A DNA stretch of 64,000 nt from Gammaproteobacteria bacterium. GTDB lineage: Bacteria > Pseudomonadota > Gammaproteobacteria > Steroidobacterales > Foliamicaceae. Below, piece after piece: positions 29,843 to 38,609 of the stretch (positions are counted from its first letter, which is position 1; every line of letters begins with the position of its first letter). The DNA lies in NCBI GenBank assembly GCA_009838035.1, contig VXSK01000002.1, positions 62,001 through 126,000 of the forward strand. Reading direction: 5' to 3'. The translations under genes were made by a program, and so were the position numbers. The notes under the pieces were generated by a model. It was not told where the DNA came from. It ran no database searches and was given only the letters and a program-made list of their open reading frames with translations.

Positions 29843-30300
29843 AGGCGCGGCTTGTTCGACTTGCCGGATCCGGCCTCGGCCTGGGCTATCTGCCCGTCGC
29901 GCCCGGAACCTGGGGATCGGCCGGAGGCCTGCTGGTCTGGTGGCTGACGCTGCCGATGGGCCGGGGACTGCAGGCGCTGTTGCTGATCCTGGCCGCCGTT
30001 CCGGCCGCGCTGGCCTGCGGCGCCTGTGCCCGCGAGTCCGGGCGCAAAGATCCGTCCTTCGTCGTCCTCGACGAAGTGCTGGGCATGTACCTGGCGCTGT
30101 TGTTCCTGAGTCCGTCGCTGGCGTGGGTCGCAACGGCCTTCGTGCTGTTCCGGCTGCTCGATATCCTCAAGCCCTGGCCGGTGAGCCTGATGGAGAAGCG
30201 CTTCGCCGGAGGCGCCGCGATACTGCTTGACGATCTTCTGGCAGGGGCGATAACAGGATTAATAATGATTATTATACAGATACTTATAACCGTTATTTAA
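29839..30300 (+). CDS. pgpA: Phosphatidylglycerophosphatase A
   Basis: PgpA removes the phosphate from phosphatidylglycerophosphate in the inner membrane. The 153-residue protein begins with the family motif GLGYLPVAPGTWGSAGG, carries FVVLDEVLGMYLAL and LFRLLDILKPWPV, and has the acidic motif LLDDLLAGA near the C-terminus. The last 13 residues are Ile/Leu-only (LIMIIIQILITV) and are encoded by strikingly AT-rich DNA that looks like a Fur box and promoter for the next gene. Start GTG 29839 overlaps thiL; the TAA shares one base with the downstream ATG. Confidence 0.93.
   Translation: MKARLVRLAGSGLGLGYLPVAPGTWGSAGGLLVWWLTLPMGRGLQALLLILAAVPAALACGACARESGRKDPSFVVLDEVLGMYLALLFLSPSLAWVATAFVLFRLLDILKPWPVSLMEKRFAGGAAILLDDLLAGAITGLIMIIIQILITVI
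30261..30279. promoter_or_regulatory. Second Fur-box-like site, before the MFS transporter
   Basis: An AT-rich 19-mer inside the 3' end of pgpA matches the Fur consensus at 10 of 19 positions, eight of them in a row (ATAATGAT). It shares AATAATGATT with the feoA site read on its minus strand. A TATAAC hexamer (30285-30290) follows, 9 nt before the MFS start. The site also encodes the hydrophobic PgpA tail, so the AT bias could partly reflect Ile codons. Confidence 0.4.
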
Positions 30301-31490
30301 TGTCAGAAATGAATAAAGCGCGCACCGGAACGATTATCGTCATCGTTACGGTGATTCATGCGCTGAGCCCCCTTGCGATGCAGATCTTCGTGCCGGCGCT
30401 CCCAAGTATCCGGGAGAGTTTTTCCGCAACGGTCGCGGACACGCAGTGGGTCATATCCGGTTTTTCCGCGGCGCTTGCGTTCGCAATGCTGGCGTATGGG
30501 CCGGTTTCCGACCGCTTCGGGCGAAGGCGGGTCGTCCTGCTGGGACTAACGGTGTTCTGCATCGGTTCCGCCATCAGTTACTGGGCGGATTCCCTTGCGA
30601 TGCTGGTCCTGGGACGGGTGGTGCAGGCGGTCGGTGTGGCGGCGGGTTCCACGATGGGACGCGCGGTGGCGGCCGACGTGATACCGCCGGAAAAGCTGGC
30701 CCGGGCGGTGAGCTTCATGACCATGGCGCTGGTCATGGGCCCGATGCTGGCGCCGGTAATCGCCGGCTACCTCGTAACCGCGGTCGGCTGGCGCAGCATT
30801 CCATTGCTGCTGGGCGCATGCTCGGCGCTACTGCTGCTCATGGCGATCAAGTGGATGCCGGAAACCCACAAGCCCCAAAGAGGCAAGCCGTCCGTCGCAG
30901 ACGGGAACGGCGGCAGCACAGCCGGCAACTCACCCTTCCTGACCACCCGCTTTATCGGCCACCTGACGATCCTGATCGCCGTTCAGGTGGGGGTATACGG
31001 TTATCTGTCCGCCTCTCCCTATCTCGTCATAGATATGCTGGGCTATGAGCCGTTCCACTTCGGCTACGTGTTCATCTACCTGACGCTCGGATACCTGCTG
31101 GGTACCGCATTTTCCGGCTGGGGCGTGCTGGCCAGTCGCGGGCTGTTGGCTTGCGGGATCCTGTCCTATGCGATCGGCGGCAGCCTGATGCTGGGACTTG
31201 TCATGAATGGTGTGGTTAACCTCTACTCCATCGTCGGCCCGGCCGTGATGCTCAGTTTCGCCAACGGCATATCCCAGCCGCAATGCATGGCCGCCGCGCT
31301 GTCCGCTGCACCCACGAGGCGGGGCGCGGCCTCCAGCATTGTCGGCTTTTCGCAGATCATGGCGGGCGGCGTGGGGTTCCAGTTGATGGGCTGGCTGCCG
31401 AACGGCTCCCCGGCGCCGATGACCCTGCTCATTTGCGCCTGCGCCCTGACCGGCGGCATCGGCCTGCTGATGATCTACCGCCGCCCCTAA
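30300..31490 (+). CDS. MFS transporter (Bcr/CflA-type drug exporter family)
   Basis: A 396-residue major facilitator with twelve predicted membrane helices. The loop 2-3 signature GPVSDRFGRRRVVLLG is intact and the N-terminus (MQIFVPALPSIRESF..VQWV-like) fits the Bcr/CflA subfamily of 12-TM exporters. The ATG at 30300 shares its first base with the pgpA stop; an internal ATG three codons later is possible. A Fur-box-like site just upstream raises the possibility of iron-controlled export, for example of a siderophore. No siderophore synthesis genes are in the window. The 3' end runs into hairpin repeat copy A. Confidence 0.87.
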   Translation: MSEMNKARTGTIIVIVTVIHALSPLAMQIFVPALPSIRESFSATVADTQWVISGFSAALAFAMLAYGPVSDRFGRRRVVLLGLTVFCIGSAISYWADSLAMLVLGRVVQAVGVAAGSTMGRAVAADVIPPEKLARAVSFMTMALVMGPMLAPVIAGYLVTAVGWRSIPLLLGACSALLLLMAIKWMPETHKPQRGKPSVADGNGGSTAGNSPFLTTRFIGHLTILIAVQVGVYGYLSASPYLVIDMLGYEPFHFGYVFIYLTLGYLLGTAFSGWGVLASRGLLACGILSYAIGGSLMLGLVMNGVVNLYSIVGPAVMLSFANGISQPQCMAAALSAAPTRRGAASSIVGFSQIMAGGVGFQLMGWLPNGSPAPMTLLICACALTGGIGLLMIYRRP

Positions 31491-31503
31491 GCGCGGTAGG
31501 TGA

Positions 31504-31613
31504 GCTCCCTTTGGCTCATGCGACGTCCGGGAGTGTGTGAGCCAGGGATGGCGGAACCAAGCTCCATGGATGGATTTATGCGTCTCCCGGACGGCGCATG
31601 AGCCAAAGGGAGC
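31504..31613 (-). repeat. Hairpin repeat family, copy A (core on minus strand)
   Basis: Arms 31504-31533 and 31584-31613 pair over 30 bp with one mismatch and enclose 50 nt. Read on the minus strand, the loop follows the family pattern ACGC..CATCCATG..GCTTGG..CCATCCCTGG and is closed by GGGAG/CTCCC. It fills the gap between the convergent MFS and FAH genes, ending 5 bases before the FAH stop. Confidence 0.85.
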
Positions 31614-31618
31614 GGAGG

Positions 31619-32362
31619 CTACTCACCGACGATGGGATTTACGAGGCTGCCAATGCCCTCAATGCGAACTTCGACCGTGTCGCCCGGCCCGACGTCGGAC
31701 AGTCCGTGCGGGGTGCCAGTGGAGATGATCGAACCGGGCGCCAGGGTCATGAATTCGGAAAACCACTCGATCAGCGTCGGAACGTCGAAAATCAGGTCGC
31801 GCGTGTTGCCGTCCTGGCGCAACTCCCCGTTGACCCGTGTCTGAATGGACATCTCGTGCGGATTGGCGATGTCGGCCGCATCCACGATCCAGGGACCGAC
31901 CGGACCGAAGGTATCGAAGCCCTTGGCCTTGATGGGCGGCCGATAGAAATTGCCGACAAAATCGCGCACCGTGAAATCATTGCAGATCGTGTAGCCGGAC
32001 ACGTAGTCCATCGCTTCCTGACGGCTCACGCGCCTGGCCGCGCGGCCGATCACGACGCCCAGCTCGCCTTCGTAGTGCATGTACCCGACCCCCGCCGGCC
32101 GGACGACCTCCGCCAGGTGGCCCACGACCGAGGACGGATTCTTGATGAACGGTATGGGTTCCTTGGGCAATTCCGCGAATTTCAGTTCGCGCGCATGGTC
32201 GGCGAAATTCAGCGCCAGGCCGTAGATGATCGTGTGCGCCGGCGGAAGCCAGCGCCAGGCCCGGGGCTCAAACGGTTCCCCGCCGGCCTGGCGGAAGCTC
32301 CCGTCCCCGGCCACGCTAACGTTCAGCGCTTGCCCGTCCACTTCGATGCGCGCCTTCTTCAT
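31619..32362 (-). CDS. Fumarylacetoacetate hydrolase family protein
   Basis: A 247-residue metal-dependent hydrolase/isomerase/decarboxylase of the FAH superfamily. The family core is clear: YGLALNFADHARE, PIPFIKNPSSVVG, the metal-binding MHYEGELGVVIG (two Glu), GYTICNDFTVRD, and the C-terminal SIISTGTPHGLSDVGPGDTVEV. Substrates in the family range from fumarylpyruvate to homoprotocatechuate products and oxaloacetate, and cannot be assigned here. Its ATG overlaps the acetoacetyl-CoA synthetase stop by 4 bases, so the two are co-translated, suggesting a shared catabolic route. Confidence 0.9.
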   Translation of the reverse strand: MKKARIEVDGQALNVSVAGDGSFRQAGGEPFEPRAWRWLPPAHTIIYGLALNFADHARELKFAELPKEPIPFIKNPSSVVGHLAEVVRPAGVGYMHYEGELGVVIGRAARRVSRQEAMDYVSGYTICNDFTVRDFVGNFYRPPIKAKGFDTFGPVGPWIVDAADIANPHEMSIQTRVNGELRQDGNTRDLIFDVPTLIEWFSEFMTLAPGSIISTGTPHGLSDVGPGDTVEVRIEGIGSLVNPIVGE

Positions 32363-34284
32363 GCCAGTTCCTTCTCCAGTCCAGCGAAAAACTCCAGGGA
32401 TTCGGGGTTCGCCAGGGCCTTGCGGTTTGCGACCTTCCGGCCGTGTATGACTTCCCGTACCGCCAGTTCGCTGATTTTCCCACTGATGGTACGCGGAAGA
32501 TCGGGGGCAATGATGATTTTTGAGGGCACGTGACGGGGGCTGGCGTCGAGGCGCAACGCTTCCCGCACCCGCTTCTTCAGCAATGCCCGATCGACGGCTT
32601 CATCGGCCAGCCGCAGGAACAGGACGATGCGAACATCGCCGTCGTATTCCTGGCCGACGGCCAGCGCCTCCGCGACTTCGTCCAGCGCCTCAACCACCCG
32701 ATAGATTTCCGCAGTGCCGATCCGGATCCCGCGCGGATTCAGCACCGCGTCGGACCGCCCGTGTATCACCATGCCGCCGGTGCCGGTAATCTCTGCGTAA
32801 TCGCCATGGGCCCACACGCCGGGAAACCTCGCGAAATAGGCCTGGTGATACTTCCTGCCGCCGGGATCGTCGAGGAAACCCAGCGGCATGGAAGGGAACG
32901 GGCGCGTGCAGACCAGTTCGCCGGTCCGTTCGCGAACCGGCCGGCCATCGGCATCGAAGACGTCTACGGCCATTCCCAGCGCCCGGCACTGCATTTCCCC
33001 CCGGTAAACGCTGAGCATGGGGTTGCCGGAGATAAAGCAGCCGAGCAGATCCGTACCGCCGGCAATGGATGCCAGCATGAGGTCGCTTTTCACTTCACGG
33101 TAAACGTAATCGAAACTACCGGGCGCGAGCGGCGAACCGGTCGAAAGAAGCGTCCGCAAGCGGGACAGATCCGAAACGGCTCCCGGCCTCACTGCCGCGT
33201 TTTCCATGGCCTTCAGGTAGGCGGCGCTGGCGCCGAACACGGTCACCTTCTCCTCCGCGGCAATCTTCCAGAGTGCGTCCGGCGACGGGTGAAGGGGCGA
33301 ACCCTCGTACAGAAGCAGTGTGCATCCCGACGCCAGTCCGCTGACCAGCCAGTTCCACATCATCCAGCCGCTGTTGGTCAGGTAGAACATTCGATCATTG
33401 GGGCCGACGTCGGCGTGCAGGCGATGCTCCTTCACATGCTGAAGCAGCGCACCGCCGGCACGATGCACGATGCACTTGGGCGCTCCGGTCGTGCCGGAGG
33501 AAAACACCACGTAAAGGGGGTGGTCGAAGGGGAGCTGTTCGTAGGAAGGGGCTTCCGGGCTGCCGAGATCCTCGTAAGGAACGATCCCGGCATCCCGGGG
33601 AAGATCCCCGACGCCGCCGAGATTGGGCGCCATCACCGTCGTCCGCAGTCCCGGCAGTCCCTTGCGTATTTCCTGAAGTTCCGTCATGCGATCGACGGGC
33701 CGCCCGCGCCAGTAATAGCCGTCCGCAGCGAGCAGCACCCTGGGCGCCAGGCGCCCGAACCGCTCAAGCACCGCGGGCACGCCGAACTCCTGCGAACAGG
33801 AGCTGAATGCGGCCCCGATGCTTGCGGCGGCCAGCATGAATACGATGGTCTCCGGAACGTGCGGCATCCAGGCCGCAACGCTGTGGCCGCGCTGCACTCC
33901 CAGGCTGCGCAGACCCGCGGCGATGCGTCCCACCTCTTCGCGCAGCCGCCCGTAGTTCATTTCCCGCCGCCGGCCGGTTTCGTCACGGTAGATCAGCGCG
34001 GGCCGGCTGTCTTCCTGCCACAGAAGGTTCTCGGCGAAATTCAGTCGGGCGCCCGAAAACCATTCGGCGTCCTGAAGCCGCTCTCCCTCGCGGAGGACTT
34101 TCTCGAAATCCCGGCTGCCGCGAATCGCGCAAAATCGCCAGAGCCTTGCCCAGAACGCCTCGGGATCGTCAATCGACCAGCGATGCAGGGCAGCGTAGTC
34201 CGAGAACCCCGCTTCGCGCATGAACCGCGCCATCGCGCTGGCGCGCGCCCTTTCCGGCGGCGGGGTCCAGAGGCGTGCGCTCAC
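32359..34284 (-). CDS. aacS: Acetoacetyl-CoA synthetase
   Basis: This 641-residue ANL-family ligase activates acetoacetate with ATP and CoA. The N-terminus LWTPPPERARASAMARFMREAG and the block AEWFSGARLNFAENLLW are typical of acetoacetate-CoA ligases rather than acetyl-CoA synthetases. The AMP-binding motif FSSGTTGAPK, the STGSPLAPGSFDYVY region, and the C-terminal catalytic Lys in RTISGKISEL are present. It starts at GTG 34284. It is co-transcribed with the FAH-family gene. With the thiolase at 38.6 kb it points to use of acetoacetate or of compounds degraded to it. Confidence 0.9.
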   Translation of the reverse strand: MSARLWTPPPERARASAMARFMREAGFSDYAALHRWSIDDPEAFWARLWRFCAIRGSRDFEKVLREGERLQDAEWFSGARLNFAENLLWQEDSRPALIYRDETGRRREMNYGRLREEVGRIAAGLRSLGVQRGHSVAAWMPHVPETIVFMLAAASIGAAFSSCSQEFGVPAVLERFGRLAPRVLLAADGYYWRGRPVDRMTELQEIRKGLPGLRTTVMAPNLGGVGDLPRDAGIVPYEDLGSPEAPSYEQLPFDHPLYVVFSSGTTGAPKCIVHRAGGALLQHVKEHRLHADVGPNDRMFYLTNSGWMMWNWLVSGLASGCTLLLYEGSPLHPSPDALWKIAAEEKVTVFGASAAYLKAMENAAVRPGAVSDLSRLRTLLSTGSPLAPGSFDYVYREVKSDLMLASIAGGTDLLGCFISGNPMLSVYRGEMQCRALGMAVDVFDADGRPVRERTGELVCTRPFPSMPLGFLDDPGGRKYHQAYFARFPGVWAHGDYAEITGTGGMVIHGRSDAVLNPRGIRIGTAEIYRVVEALDEVAEALAVGQEYDGDVRIVLFLRLADEAVDRALLKKRVREALRLDASPRHVPSKIIIAPDLPRTISGKISELAVREVIHGRKVANRKALANPESLEFFAGLEKELA

Positions 34285-34294
34285 GGCGCAATCA

Positions 34295-34326
34295 TTACCG
34301 GGAGGGCAAACACGCCCTCCCGGTAA
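34295..34326 (-). terminator. Strong hairpin after the TonB receptor gene
   Basis: A perfect 13-bp stem (TTACCGGGAGGGC with its complement) and a 6-nt loop lie 6 bases past the receptor stop and 10 bases before the aacS start. No U tract follows on the minus strand, so it may act as a weak or Rho-assisted terminator or as an mRNA 3' stabiliser. Its stem contains CCGGGAG, like the closing stem of the hairpin repeat family, but it has no core. Confidence 0.6.
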
Positions 34327-34332
34327 CGGGCA

Positions 34333-36846
34333 TCAGAAGCTCCAGTCCACCTGTATACCGGCGGACCGCAGGTCCTGCGGCGCCACCATGACGCCGTGAA
34401 TGTTGAACCGGAAACCCGTGAATTGCGTGAAATTTGTATTTCTTACTGCAGCGACCCAGGTGTCCTGCTCCAGAACATTGTTGATGAAGAATTCCACGCG
34501 CAGGTTGTCCCGCTCGACTCCGGCCCGGATATTGGTCAGCCAATAGCCGTCCAGCCTGGCCAGGTTGCCGCCGTTGCCCGCCCAGCTCTTGCCGTAGTAC
34601 ATGAAGTCTCCGCGGGCGAAGAAGTCCCAGTCGGCAGTCAGCGTGTCCATGTAGGTCAGGCTGGCGTTGCCCATCAGTTCCGGATAGCGCCCCGACTGAT
34701 TGCCGGCCAGATTGCGGCTGCCGGTGATGTCCTGCACGAAGGTAGCGGCGAAGGTGGTGTACTCGTTGTCCTGCCACGCGGCATTGGCGCCGATCATCCA
34801 GTTTTCGGTCAGCGCCCAGGAACTCTCCACTTCAATTCCCCAGAGGTTCGAGTCCCCCGGGAAGTTGAATTCCAGCGTACGTGGCTGCTGCTGGGGACCG
34901 GCTACGCCGTCACGATTGGCGGGGTTTTCGTCATCCTGGTAATAGACCACAAAGTTGGTAAACAACTGCGCTACCCATTCGTAGTAGTAGGCTGCCGCGC
35001 TGACCTGGCCGCGTCCGTCCATCAGGGACGCCTTGATACCGATTTCGATGGCGTCCAGTTCCTGGGTCGGGGTGGACTCTCCCGCTTCCGGGGCCTTGCG
35101 CCGGATCTGGTCGTACTCCGATTCCGTGCTGGGCATTCCGGTTTCGCGATCCACGTAGGGCTCTACGAACGGATCGCGCGAGGCATTGATCAGGTTGGTG
35201 TTCAGAACGCCGGGAAGCACTCCGCGCGAATAACTGGCATAAACATTGACGTTGTCATTGGGGTGCCAGCGAAGAATGACCCGCGGCACGATTTCGTTGT
35301 AGTCCTCGGCGAGACCGCCGGTCGTTCGCTGGTCCGCCATGTAGCGGGCCTCTACGTCAACCGCAAACTGGTCTCCCAGCGGAATGGTCGTGGCCGCAAA
35401 AATGCCGCGCGTCTTGGCGGTTTCGCCCTGGGTGGGGGGTAGCGACACGAACAGAGGCCCAAAGCAACCGATGGCTTCGGGCAGGAAGCATGCCACCACC
35501 ACGTCTCCGCCGACGCCGGACAGCGCGATTTCCTGTTCGGTGTAGCTCGCTCCCACCATCCAGCTGATCCGGCTGTCCGGTGAGGAGGTCAGGCGCAACT
35601 CGGCGCCCTTGTCTTCATTCCTCTGCGGGTCGGAAGTCCAGAAGGACTCGAAGTCGGTCATGTCGAAGTCGCGAATCCAGTTCACGCCATGGTCGTTGTA
35701 GGAGGCCTTGAACGACAGGTCCATGCCATTGGCGAACCCGTAGTCCAGTTCAAGGCTGGAGCGGAAAACCTCCCGGCTCATGCCCATCGTGGTGCGGGAG
35801 GGCACGCCGTCCAGCGTCGTGTTGTTGACGAGGTTTTGCACCAGCCAGTTCGAGCAATCCTCCGGACAGCGCGTCGGGTGCGTTATCCGCGTGAAGATTT
35901 GAGGGAACAGCGTGGTGTTTACGGAAATATCGGGCGCACCCGGCTCCCCGGGTAAGGGAACGCGGCCGCATATGTACTGCGTAGGATTAAGCGTCGTGAT
36001 GTTGCCGTCATTGTCCGGACGCCGGATGGTCGTGCCGGTGCAGGTGTCCCAGTCGGAACCGGGCAGGTAGGCAACCGCGGGCGGTCCATCGTCGTCCTCG
36101 TGATAGAAGAGGCGAACGCGTGCGGTGAAATTGTCGCTCGGCGCGGCAAGGAGCGTAAGGCTCATGGAATCGGAGGACTCCTTGCCCAGCTCGCCGCCGT
36201 CATTGGCCGTGTACATCGAGCCCTTGTTGTAGTCGCTGAAACCGACCTGGAAGGCCAGCCTGTCCTGGATGATCGGCCCGCCGTAACTGGCGGCGATGTT
36301 GTACTGGCTGTATTGCCCCGCGGTAGCCCGCACCTTGCCTTCAAATTCCGTCAGGCTCGGATTGCGGGTCACGTAGTTGATGGCGCCCGAAAACGTGTTG
36401 CGCCCGAAAAACGCGGACTGCGGGCCCTTGATGACTTCCACCCGCTCCACGTCCAGCATCGGAATGGACTGCGAGCCGCCCGTGACGAACACGCCGTCCA
36501 CGAACAGGCCGGCAAGCTGCTGGTGGGGCGATCCCCTGGGCGGTGACATTCCGCGAAAGCGAATCACCGTGTTCTGCCGCCCGGGCCGATTGCTGGCGAT
36601 GTTGTCCTGGAAGGACAGCCCGGTGGTTTGCAGGGCAATGTCTCCCAGGGTCTCCAGGCCCGCCCGGCTGAGATCCTCGGCCGAGAAAACGGTGATCGAC
36701 AGCGGCGCCTCCAACAGCGACTCGTCGCGCTTACGGGCGGTAACGATGATTTCCTCAAGTTCCTGTGCTGCGGCTCCCAAAGGAATGCACAGGGCAATGG
36801 CGGGAATTGCGACGCCGAGCAGGCGCAAGCGGAGTGTGCGGGCCAT
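34333..36846 (-). CDS. TonB-dependent outer-membrane receptor
   Basis: An 837-residue outer-membrane receptor. ATG 36846 follows a GGAGGGG ribosome-binding site and yields a signal peptide ending GAAAQ; the frame extends further upstream without coding character. Directly after cleavage comes a TonB-box-like ELEEIIVTARKR, then a plug with VIRFRGMSPPRG and ERVEVIKGPQSAFFGRNTFSGAINYVTR, and a barrel ending in the canonical terminal aromatic (VDWSF). It is divergent from ETF-QO and upstream of aacS-FAH. The substrate is unknown; a link to uptake of a compound degraded through those enzymes is only positional. Confidence 0.92.
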   Translation of the reverse strand: MARTLRLRLLGVAIPAIALCIPLGAAAQELEEIIVTARKRDESLLEAPLSITVFSAEDLSRAGLETLGDIALQTTGLSFQDNIASNRPGRQNTVIRFRGMSPPRGSPHQQLAGLFVDGVFVTGGSQSIPMLDVERVEVIKGPQSAFFGRNTFSGAINYVTRNPSLTEFEGKVRATAGQYSQYNIAASYGGPIIQDRLAFQVGFSDYNKGSMYTANDGGELGKESSDSMSLTLLAAPSDNFTARVRLFYHEDDDGPPAVAYLPGSDWDTCTGTTIRRPDNDGNITTLNPTQYICGRVPLPGEPGAPDISVNTTLFPQIFTRITHPTRCPEDCSNWLVQNLVNNTTLDGVPSRTTMGMSREVFRSSLELDYGFANGMDLSFKASYNDHGVNWIRDFDMTDFESFWTSDPQRNEDKGAELRLTSSPDSRISWMVGASYTEQEIALSGVGGDVVVACFLPEAIGCFGPLFVSLPPTQGETAKTRGIFAATTIPLGDQFAVDVEARYMADQRTTGGLAEDYNEIVPRVILRWHPNDNVNVYASYSRGVLPGVLNTNLINASRDPFVEPYVDRETGMPSTESEYDQIRRKAPEAGESTPTQELDAIEIGIKASLMDGRGQVSAAAYYYEWVAQLFTNFVVYYQDDENPANRDGVAGPQQQPRTLEFNFPGDSNLWGIEVESSWALTENWMIGANAAWQDNEYTTFAATFVQDITGSRNLAGNQSGRYPELMGNASLTYMDTLTADWDFFARGDFMYYGKSWAGNGGNLARLDGYWLTNIRAGVERDNLRVEFFINNVLEQDTWVAAVRNTNFTQFTGFRFNIHGVMVAPQDLRSAGIQVDWSF

Positions 36847-36882
36847 AGGGTCCCCTCCAGTTCGAGCAGATGACCGCGCCGG

Positions 36883-36888
36883 ATAATA
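36883..36888 (-). promoter_or_regulatory. -10 element of the TonB receptor gene
   Basis: On the minus strand TATTAT lies 36 nt upstream of the ATG, with a ribosome-binding site in between. No convincing -35 is present. Confidence 0.35.
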
Positions 36889-36955
36889 GCACGCGGGCCG
36901 AAATCCCGCCTTCATTCGTACCGCGCGGCGTGGCGCCGTGTAAACTGCCCGCGCA

Positions 36956-38602
36956 ATGAACGCGCGGGAAAGTATGGAGTTCGACGTCATCGTCGTCGGG
37001 GCAGGGCCCTGCGGCCTGGCGGCTTCGATCCGGCTGGCCCAGATGGCTCGGGAAACGGGGCGCGAGCTGAACATCTGCCTGCTGGAGAAGGGCGCGGAAA
37101 TCGGCGCGCACATTGTCTCCGGTGCGGTGCTTGAAACTCGGGCACTGGATGAGCTGTTGCCCGGCTGGCGCGATCAGGGCGCGCCGCCTGCAACGCTGGT
37201 CGAAACCGACGATTTTCATTTCCTGCTGTCTCCCGGCCGATCCGTGCGCCTGCCGGGAGTGTTCATTCCGCATCCCATGCGCAATCACGGCAATTGCATC
37301 GTCAGCCTGGGTGCGCTGTGCCAGTGGATGGGAACGCAGGCGGAGAACCTGGGTGTCAACGTGTTTCCCGGGTATCCGGCGTCCGGCGTCGTGTACGAGA
37401 ACGGGCGGGTCGCGGGCGTGACCACGGGGGAGATGGGCCGTGCGCGTGACGGGAGTGAAAAACCCGGCTACGACCCCGGGATTGAGCTGCGCGCTCCGTA
37501 CACGATCTTCGCGGAAGGCTGCCGGGGACATCTCGGCAAGGAATTGATGCAGCGCTTTGATCTGCGCAGGGACAGCGATCCGCAGCATTACGGCATCGGC
37601 ATCAAGGAAGTCTGGCGGGCGCCCGAGGGCCGGCGCCGCCCGGGCGCCGTCGTGCATACCCTGGGCTGGCCGCTCGGACAGACGACCGAAGGCGGCGGTT
37701 TCCTTTATCACGCGCATGACGGCCTTGTCTATCTCGGCTTCATCGTGGCGCTCAACTACCGCAATCCGTACCTCGATCCGTACGAGGAGTTTCAGCGCTG
37801 GAAGCACCACCCGCGCATTCGCGAGGTCATCAAGGACGGCGAGAGGATTTCCTGGGGAGCGCGCGCGGTCAACAAGGGCGGACTGCAGTCGCTTCCCAAG
37901 CTCTCCTTCCCCGGGGGACTCCTGGCCGGATGCGATGCCGGCTTCCTGAACGGAGCGAAGATCAAGGGCAGCCATACGGCGATGAAGACCGGCATGCTCG
38001 CCGCCGAAGCCGTATTCGACGCGCTTTCCGGCGATTCACCGCCGGCGGTACTGGACGACTACCAGGACCGGATCAGCGGCTCCTGGGTGCACGAGGAACT
38101 GTTCCGGGCGCGAAATTTCGGTCCGGCCCAGCACCGCTTCGGTCTGCTCGCCGGGTCGGCGTTCACCTGGCTGGAACTCAACGTCTTCCGGGGGCGGCTG
38201 CCGTTCACGCTGCATAACCGCACGCCGGACCACGAGGATCTGCTGCCGGCATCGAAGGCGCGCCGAATCGATTATCCGAAACCGGACGGCAAAATCAGCT
38301 TCGATCGGCTTTCTTCGGTCTACCTCTCGGCCACAAATCACGAAGAGGACCAACCCTGCCACCTGGTCCTGGAGGACGAGGACCTGCCGATACGGGACAA
38401 CCTGCCGGGCTTCGCTGAGCCCGCGCAACGCTACTGTCCGGCGGCCGTTTACGAAGTGGCCTGGGAAGGCGACACGCCGCGTTTCGTCATCAACGCGCCG
38501 AACTGCATTCATTGCAAGACCTGCGACATCAAGGACCCGGCGCAGAACATCAACTGGGTTGCGCCGGAAGGGGGCGGAGGCCCCAACTACGCCGGAATGT
38601 AG
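36956..38602 (+). CDS. Electron transfer flavoprotein-ubiquinone oxidoreductase
   Basis: ETF-QO passes electrons from acyl-CoA dehydrogenases, via ETF, to the ubiquinone pool at the membrane. The 548-residue protein has the FAD-binding DVIVVGAGPCGLAAS near the N-terminus, GAHIVSGAVLETRAL, the quinone-site region GAKIKGSHTAMKTGMLAAE, and the C-terminal [4Fe-4S] site made of RYCPAAVYE and CIHCKTCDIKDP. It ends PEGGGGPNYAGM, the standard terminus. ATG 36956 is 9 nt after a TAAACT hexamer, without a Shine-Dalgarno; an internal ATG at 36974 also precedes the FAD motif. It converges with the thiolase gene. Confidence 0.95.
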   Translation: MNARESMEFDVIVVGAGPCGLAASIRLAQMARETGRELNICLLEKGAEIGAHIVSGAVLETRALDELLPGWRDQGAPPATLVETDDFHFLLSPGRSVRLPGVFIPHPMRNHGNCIVSLGALCQWMGTQAENLGVNVFPGYPASGVVYENGRVAGVTTGEMGRARDGSEKPGYDPGIELRAPYTIFAEGCRGHLGKELMQRFDLRRDSDPQHYGIGIKEVWRAPEGRRRPGAVVHTLGWPLGQTTEGGGFLYHAHDGLVYLGFIVALNYRNPYLDPYEEFQRWKHHPRIREVIKDGERISWGARAVNKGGLQSLPKLSFPGGLLAGCDAGFLNGAKIKGSHTAMKTGMLAAEAVFDALSGDSPPAVLDDYQDRISGSWVHEELFRARNFGPAQHRFGLLAGSAFTWLELNVFRGRLPFTLHNRTPDHEDLLPASKARRIDYPKPDGKISFDRLSSVYLSATNHEEDQPCHLVLEDEDLPIRDNLPGFAEPAQRYCPAAVYEVAWEGDTPRFVINAPNCIHCKTCDIKDPAQNINWVAPEGGGGPNYAGM

Positions 38603-38609
38603 GCCGGCT

